From NCBI RefSeq assembly GCF_013623775.1, contig NZ_JABFAM010000005.1, forward strand, positions 434,001 through 498,000: a DNA stretch of 64,000 bases, written 5' to 3'. Below the pieces are notes generated by a model that saw only the letters and a program-made list of their open reading frames with translations, ran no database searches and had not been told where the DNA came from. This DNA comes from Rufibacter sp. XAAS-G3-1 (lineage in GTDB: Bacteria > Bacteroidota > Bacteroidia > Cytophagales > Hymenobacteraceae). Below are positions 61,402-64,000 of the stretch, one piece after another. The position numbers and the translations under genes were made by a program. How positions within the stretch are numbered: position 1 is the stretch's first letter; every line of letters starts with the position of its first letter.

Positions 61402-61408
61402 GTTTTGC

Positions 61409-61792
61409 CTACTGCTCTTCAAAAAACGATAACAAAGCCCCGGCGTAACTGTCATTCCAGCCTTCTACCAGATCATCATAAGCTTCCTCTGGGATGTTGG
61501 TCTGCTTTACTTCCATGGAGCAGCCCTGCTTGTGCGGGTGCAGTTTGATGGTGACAATAGAATCTTCGGGTTCGCCTTCAAAATACCACTGCTGCACGAT
61601 CTTCCTGTTTTCCTCGAAGGCCAGGTTCTTGCCCACAATGCTGCCCTCCCAGAGCGAGAACTCGGTACCGGGCTCCGTGGACATCTCGGCTGGCTCGCCC
61701 GTCCAGATTTCCAGCGTGATGGGGTTGGTTAGCGCTATATACACTTCTTCTGGGGTGGCGGGCAGGAGGTAATACTTCTTAAATTCTTTCAT
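61409..61792 (-). CDS. SRPBCC (START/AHSA1-like) domain protein
   Basis: 127 residues. EFKKYYLLPATPEEVYIALT, ITLEIWTGEPAEMSTEPG, SIVGKNLAFEENRKIVQQW and a closing GWNDSYAGALLSFFEE match the helix-grip SRPBCC fold of the AHSA1 type, soluble and cytosolic. Such proteins bind hydrophobic ligands or act as co-chaperones; no specific role can be given. It is convergent with susD. Confidence 0.88.
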   Translation of the reverse strand: MKEFKKYYLLPATPEEVYIALTNPITLEIWTGEPAEMSTEPGTEFSLWEGSIVGKNLAFEENRKIVQQWYFEGEPEDSIVTIKLHPHKQGCSMEVKQTNIPEEAYDDLVEGWNDSYAGALLSFFEEQ

Positions 61793-61851
61793 AGAGATAA
61801 ACGTGTTGGGCGAAGGTAAAATGGCGGTGGGTAGTCTGCTGCTTCCTGCTC

Positions 61852-62442
61852 CTACTTTATTTCGGTGATGTCTCCCTGGGGCGAAATCTTGAACCGTTTG
61901 CGGGTGACGGTGAGTTTTCTGGTGTTGGGAACCTCATTGTACTCCGCGTCAAATTGCCAGCGGGTGGTGCTGTCTATGTGCACAATGGTGAAGTCTTTCT
62001 GAATGGTGTACTGCTCACTGTGCTTGATGCCGGGCTCCTCCCCGCAGGGCGTGAATTTCAGATCCTGCTCGTCTAGCTTGGTGCCGTCTGGATGGTAGGT
62101 TCTAATTCTGGGGATCGTTTCATCGGCGGGGAAAAGCAGCAATAAGGCAGTCACCTCTTTACTGACGGGAAAGCGGCGGTAAGGGAGTTCATGAGGTTTT
62201 AGGTAATGACTGGCCACCGTAGTGTCTAACCTGGGGCCGATGGCATAGTCAAAAGCGCACGTGGCTTTAAAGGGTAAAGGCAACACGGGCAGTTCAGCAG
62301 AAAAGCTGGCAAAGGAAACGGCAGGGGCAGCATCTACCACCTGTTCTACCGAAGGGTTGGTTTCATATTGAGCCGTGTTGTCTCTGGAGCAGGAAGTAAG
62401 TGCGCCTAAAAAGAGCAACAGCCCGAAAAGCATTTTTCTCAT
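61852..62442 (-). CDS. Hypothetical lipoprotein
   Basis: 196 residues. The leader MRKMLFGLLLFLGALTSC carries a clear lipobox with Cys18. The mature part is a soluble beta-rich domain (CAFDYAIGPRLDTTVASHYL, VTALLLLFPADETIPRIRTY, WQFDAEYNEVPNTRKLTVT) with no recognised family. It precedes the SRPBCC gene by 59 bp in the same direction, so the two may be cotranscribed. Confidence 0.7.
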   Translation of the reverse strand: MRKMLFGLLLFLGALTSCSRDNTAQYETNPSVEQVVDAAPAVSFASFSAELPVLPLPFKATCAFDYAIGPRLDTTVASHYLKPHELPYRRFPVSKEVTALLLLFPADETIPRIRTYHPDGTKLDEQDLKFTPCGEEPGIKHSEQYTIQKDFTIVHIDSTTRWQFDAEYNEVPNTRKLTVTRKRFKISPQGDITEIK

Positions 62443-62531
62443 AGAAGCTTTATACGGAAAATTCTATATAAAAGGCTTGGTCTGGGGCCAGAAGCTACCT
62501 TCCAACCTGCTGCCGGGCGCTTTCCCTTTCT

Positions 62532-62567
62532 GTTTTTGCCTCATTTTCTGAAAAAGAGGCGAAAAAC
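62532..62567. repeat. Family palindrome
   Basis: GTTTTTGCCTC pairs with GAGGCGAAAAAC around ATTTTCTGAAAAA. It is about 90 bp upstream of the lipoprotein start, not after a stop codon. Confidence 0.6.
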
Positions 62568-62882
62568 CGGAACAGCTCACAAGATGCCCTTGCCGTAAAT
62601 CAGCGCCATAGCAGAACCAAAAAGGAGGAAATCTGATGCAGAAGAGTGCTCTCGGATTGGACTTTCGACATTTTATTTAAAAGGAATGTTTTCACTCGCT
62701 CGCGTCCCGCGAGTGTTCTGTTCTAGTTTATCATTACTTTGACTATCTAAATCTCTAACAATTCTACTGCAAGGGTTTCCCTCCAAGATAAGCTTGAAAG
62801 GGGTGAGCTTAGCGCTCCAGCGTCTCCTGCAAAGGCGTAAGAAAGCAAACCAACCAGGTTCTGTTGAAGTGACTGTATGATG

Positions 62883-62919
62883 AAAAAAGCCGCACCCCAT
62901 TCAAGGGCTGCGGCTTTTG
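62883..62919 (-). terminator. Terminator of the S9 peptidase gene
   Basis: On the minus strand AAAAGCCGCAGCCC pairs with GGGTGCGGCTTTTTT around TTGAAT and ends in a T-run, 23 bp after the stop codon. Confidence 0.85.
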
Positions 62920-62941
62920 GGTGCTCCGTTCTGATGGGAGA

Positions 62942-64000
62942 TTATTCCTCGTCTTCAGGAGTGGCTCTACGGGCAGCCTGAGGTCTCTTGTTGGTTTGTT
63001 CCGTCTCTTTATTGATCTCGGTAATGTCTACCGTTTGGGAGAAGTCGCCCAGCAGGTGTTTAGAGAAATAATCAGCGGTCATCCAGAAGGAATACTCGGT
63101 CATGTCACCGTAGCCGTGGCGTTGACCAGGCATGAGCACCAGATCAAAGCGTTTGTTGGCTTTAATCAGGGCATCGGCCATTCTAATGGTATTGGCGGGG
63201 TGCACGTTGTTGTCCACGTCGCCGTGGGTAAGGAGCAGGTGCCCTTTCAGGTTCTTGGCCAGGTCTGGGTTTTTGTCAATGGCGTACTGGAACGTGGTAT
63301 CGCCTTTGGCGGTGATCACTTCTTTTACGCCGTGGTGTTTCTCAGACCACCAGCGGTTGTAAATGTTGTTCTCATGGTTACCAGCACCAGATACCGCCAC
63401 CTTGAAGAAGTCGGGGTACACCAGCATAGCAGCGGTAGACATGAATCCGCCGCCGGAGTGACCGGTGATACCTACTTTATCCGCATCAATGAAGTCATAT
63501 TTGTCTGCCAATTGCTCTACAGCGGCCTTCTTGTCTGCCAAGCCGTAATCACGCAGGTTGCCGTAACCGTAGGTGTGGTACCATTTGGAGCGGGCCGGGT
63601 GACCGCCGCGGTTTCCTACGGTAATCACAATGAACCCCAGTTGCGCCAGACGATCCATGCGGTCCATGCTTCTGCCGAAGGCTTTGTTCACGGCTTCGGT
63701 CTGGGGGCCTGGATAGATGTACTCAATGATGGGGTATTTCTTGGTAGAGTCAAAGTCAAAAGGTTTGTACATGACCCCGTACAAATCGGTCACGCCGTCA
63801 TCTGCTTTCACTTTAAACGGCTCCGGGAATTTGTACCCGGCGGCCATTAGGCTAGACAAGTCGGCCGTTTCCAGATCCATCACTTTCTTGCCGTTGCTGT
63901 TATACAAGGCAGATTTGGGCACTGTATTCACGCGCGATGAGGTGTTCACGAAGAACTTGCGGCTGTCGTTCATGCTCACCTGGTGGTCAAAGTTGCCGCT
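62942..64000 (-). CDS. S9 family prolyl oligopeptidase / dipeptidyl peptidase IV-like (3' part)
   Basis: The frame continues past the right edge; the visible 352 residues are the C-terminal alpha/beta-hydrolase domain plus the end of the propeller. The nucleophile serine is in VGITGHSGGGFMSTAAM, the Asp in LLTHGDVDNNVHPANT and the His in LMPGQRHGYGDMTEYS. These motifs fit DPP IV-type exopeptidases that remove N-terminal dipeptides, usually in the periplasm. The C-terminus has a short Arg/Glu-rich tail (NKRPQAARRATPEDEE). No internal start is needed. Confidence 0.93.
   Translation of the reverse strand, partial: SGNFDHQVSMNDSRKFFVNTSSRVNTVPKSALYNSNGKKVMDLETADLSSLMAAGYKFPEPFKVKADDGVTDLYGVMYKPFDFDSTKKYPIIEYIYPGPQTEAVNKAFGRSMDRMDRLAQLGFIVITVGNRGGHPARSKWYHTYGYGNLRDYGLADKKAAVEQLADKYDFIDADKVGITGHSGGGFMSTAAMLVYPDFFKVAVSGAGNHENNIYNRWWSEKHHGVKEVITAKGDTTFQYAIDKNPDLAKNLKGHLLLTHGDVDNNVHPANTIRMADALIKANKRFDLVLMPGQRHGYGDMTEYSFWMTADYFSKHLLGDFSQTVDITEINKETEQTNKRPQAARRATPEDEE

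Larger units (their letters stand above)
62443..62941. other. Intergenic region
   Basis: It holds a family palindrome (62532-62567: GTTTTTGCCTC / GAGGCGAAAAAC) and, at the right end, the terminator of the S9 peptidase gene. A small frame at 62673-62900 has no support and is not called. Confidence 0.45.

Noticed and set aside
62673-62900. 75-residue leftward open frame upstream of the lipoprotein gene
   Set aside because: Low-complexity composition with no family features; it begins within the leader/terminator region.
62921-63850. 309-residue frame opposite the S9 peptidase
   Set aside because: Antisense shadow; the S9 catalytic motifs are on the minus strand.
1-64000. tRNA and rRNA genes
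   Set aside because: None of the gaps shows a cloverleaf with a GGTTCGAATCC-like arm or rRNA sequence on either strand.

Overview
This window reads as chromosomal DNA of a Bacteroidota bacterium, most likely Cytophagales/Hymenobacteraceae (Rufibacter- or Pontibacter-like). That placement is inferred, since no rRNA is present. The evidence is a SusC/SusD pair, a type IX secretion sorting domain, the Bacteroidota-specific rpmB / rpmG-DUF4295-ftsY ribosomal block, BshC of bacillithiol synthesis, Bacteroidota-type -7 promoter boxes (TAnnTTTG) and weak use of Shine-Dalgarno sites. No tRNA, rRNA, CRISPR array, prophage or complete classical insertion sequence was found.

Layout. 1-5 kb: C-terminus of an MtfA-like M90 peptidase with a SEC-C tail, a MATE exporter, a serine hydrolase and small lipoproteins, one probably split. 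5.3-8 kb: GH15 glucoamylase/trehalase-like enzyme followed by an SDR glucose dehydrogenase. 8.2-9.2 kb: DUF1016/PDDEXK nuclease. 9.7-18.4 kb: GH3 glycosidase with PA14, Kef-type antiporter, TonB receptor and a repeat-rich gap. 18.4-24.7 kb: M16 peptidase, second serine hydrolase, ruvX-def. 25.4-31 kb: orphan secreted protein, zinc-dependent phospholipase C-like protein, two tandem paralogues of unknown function and an S41 peptidase. 31-38.5 kb: homogentisate dioxygenase, TPR histidine kinase, GroES-like protein, small secreted protein, hemN, hemJ. 39-46.4 kb: lipoprotein, T9SS beta-propeller protein, hemB, rocD, SIMPL protein. 46.8-53 kb: DUF5522, rpmB, aminopeptidase P, rpmG, DUF4295, ftsY, a REP-associated transposase and rimO. 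53.7-55.8 kb: bshC and 5-formyl-THF cyclo-ligase. 56.7-64 kb: SusC/SusD pair, SRPBCC protein, lipoprotein and an S9 peptidase running off the right edge.

The protein genes are mostly core and envelope functions. Functional groupings are starch/trehalose breakdown coupled to glucose oxidation, late and early haem synthesis (hemN, hemJ, hemB), translation and protein targeting (L28, L33, FtsY, RimO, peptide deformylase), and glycan uptake (SusC/D plus GH3).

The unusual content lies between the genes. About thirty intergenic sites carry one family of 36-46 bp imperfect palindromes of the form GTTTTnnGCCTGTTTTC / GAAAACAGGCnnAAAAC. Most sit within about 10-60 bp of a stop codon, and the arms change together so that pairing is kept. 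At least six further repeat families are interleaved: a multi-hairpin GGAGTTCNACTCC element (three copies), a MITE-like element bounded by AGAGCTTGTTT (four copies in different states of decay), a 225-320 bp element in two opposite copies with 52 bp tandem units, a nested element near 56.3 kb, a GTCTGGAGACTC element, and REP sequences around a RAYT transposase, one of them inside its coding sequence. These repeats are the best candidates for undescribed biology here.
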